A DNA stretch of 48,273 nt, taken from assembly GCA_964344965.1 (NCBI GenBank), contig CAYFPJ010000007.1:1-48273 (forward strand), given 5' to 3'. Made by a program: the position numbers and the translations under genes. This document shows, one piece after another, positions 48,232-48,273 of the stretch (position 1 is the first letter of the stretch; the number at the start of each line of letters is the position of its first letter). Origin of the DNA: UM-FILTER-37-12 sp964344965 (GTDB lineage Bacteria > Patescibacteriota > Patescibacteriia > Magasanikbacterales > UBA922). The notes beneath the pieces were generated by a model. The model was given only the letters and a program-made list of their open reading frames with translations. It did not search any database and had not been told where the DNA came from.

Positions 48232-48273
48232 AATAAAAGTAAATTTGGTTTAAGTAAGACTTCATCGGGCCAT
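48232..48273 (-). repeat. 146-bp dispersed repeat, copy 5 (cut by window end)
   Basis: The last 42 bases are the reverse complement of the right-hand 42 bases of the other copies, up to the GGCCAT step. It is the only copy on the other strand. The flank before it (ACTTGA) differs from the other right flanks, confirming that end of the element. Confidence 0.85.

Overview
The window reads as a chromosomal segment around the replication origin of a small-genome bacterium, most likely a member of the Candidate Phyla Radiation (Patescibacteria). The grounds are a compact AT-rich genome, weak or absent Shine-Dalgarno sites, a DUF5667-like secreted protein, a 3D-domain wall protein, a lean PilB-C-M-N-O pilus cluster, and dnaN/dnaA facing rpmH-rnpA-yidD. 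The lineage is an inference from gene style; no 16S rRNA gene is present.

Layout. 1-4.5 kb: tRNA-Cys with an upstream truncated copy, a 3D-domain protein, a class A penicillin-binding protein and a frameshifted membrane protein. 4.5-8.6 kb: the origin region, with dnaN and dnaA on the minus strand, rpmH, rnpA and yidD on the plus strand, and DnaA-box-like sites on both sides of dnaA. 8.6-16 kb: DUF167 protein, trigger factor with a Cys/His tail, LysM-M23 peptidase, a four-helix-bundle gene with an in-frame TAG, comM, rmuC and a HigBA-type toxin-antitoxin pair. 16-25.2 kb: YceI-like lipid-binding-type protein, a PEP-utilising swivel-domain protein, a GC-rich histidine phosphatase, two TrmB-like regulators flanking a methyltransferase-cysteine desulfurase fusion, a RelBE/YafQ-type pair, tRNA-Arg with upstream tRNA fragments, and a HAM1-like NTPase. 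25.2-31 kb: a split N-formylglutamate amidohydrolase-like gene, a GC-rich structured RNA candidate preceded by two tandem Met-codon attenuators, DUF1622, tRNA-Ala, an ABC-2 exporter and ychF. 31-42 kb: a 927-residue secreted Phe/Asp-rich protein, a VIT-family transporter, a THUMP-type methyltransferase and the type IV pilus operon. 42-48.3 kb: a frameshifted glutamine amidotransferase, a PGM1-like ATP-grasp ligase, the rpsF-ssb-rpsR operon with a 16S-mimicking leader, DUF1294 and PH-domain membrane proteins.

The most striking features are not classical genes. (1) A 146-bp repeat occurs four times in full, with no difference I could see, and once cut by the window end. Two copies sit inside reading frames, which become continuous again if exactly 145 bp are removed, so it behaves like a recently mobile non-autonomous element. 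(2) On the minus strand at 27.2-26.9 kb, two consecutive leader peptides carry Met-Met-Met-type runs. Each overlaps the first arm of a three-arm switch ending in a U-tract terminator, the textbook logic of amino-acid attenuation. What lies downstream is a chain of strong hairpins, several capped by GNRA tetraloops, that looks like a noncoding RNA. (3) The rpsF leader copies, in order, several segments of the 16S rRNA platform where the S6:S18 pair binds.

Reading frames were inspected by eye and motifs recognised from family knowledge. No database search or folding computation was run.
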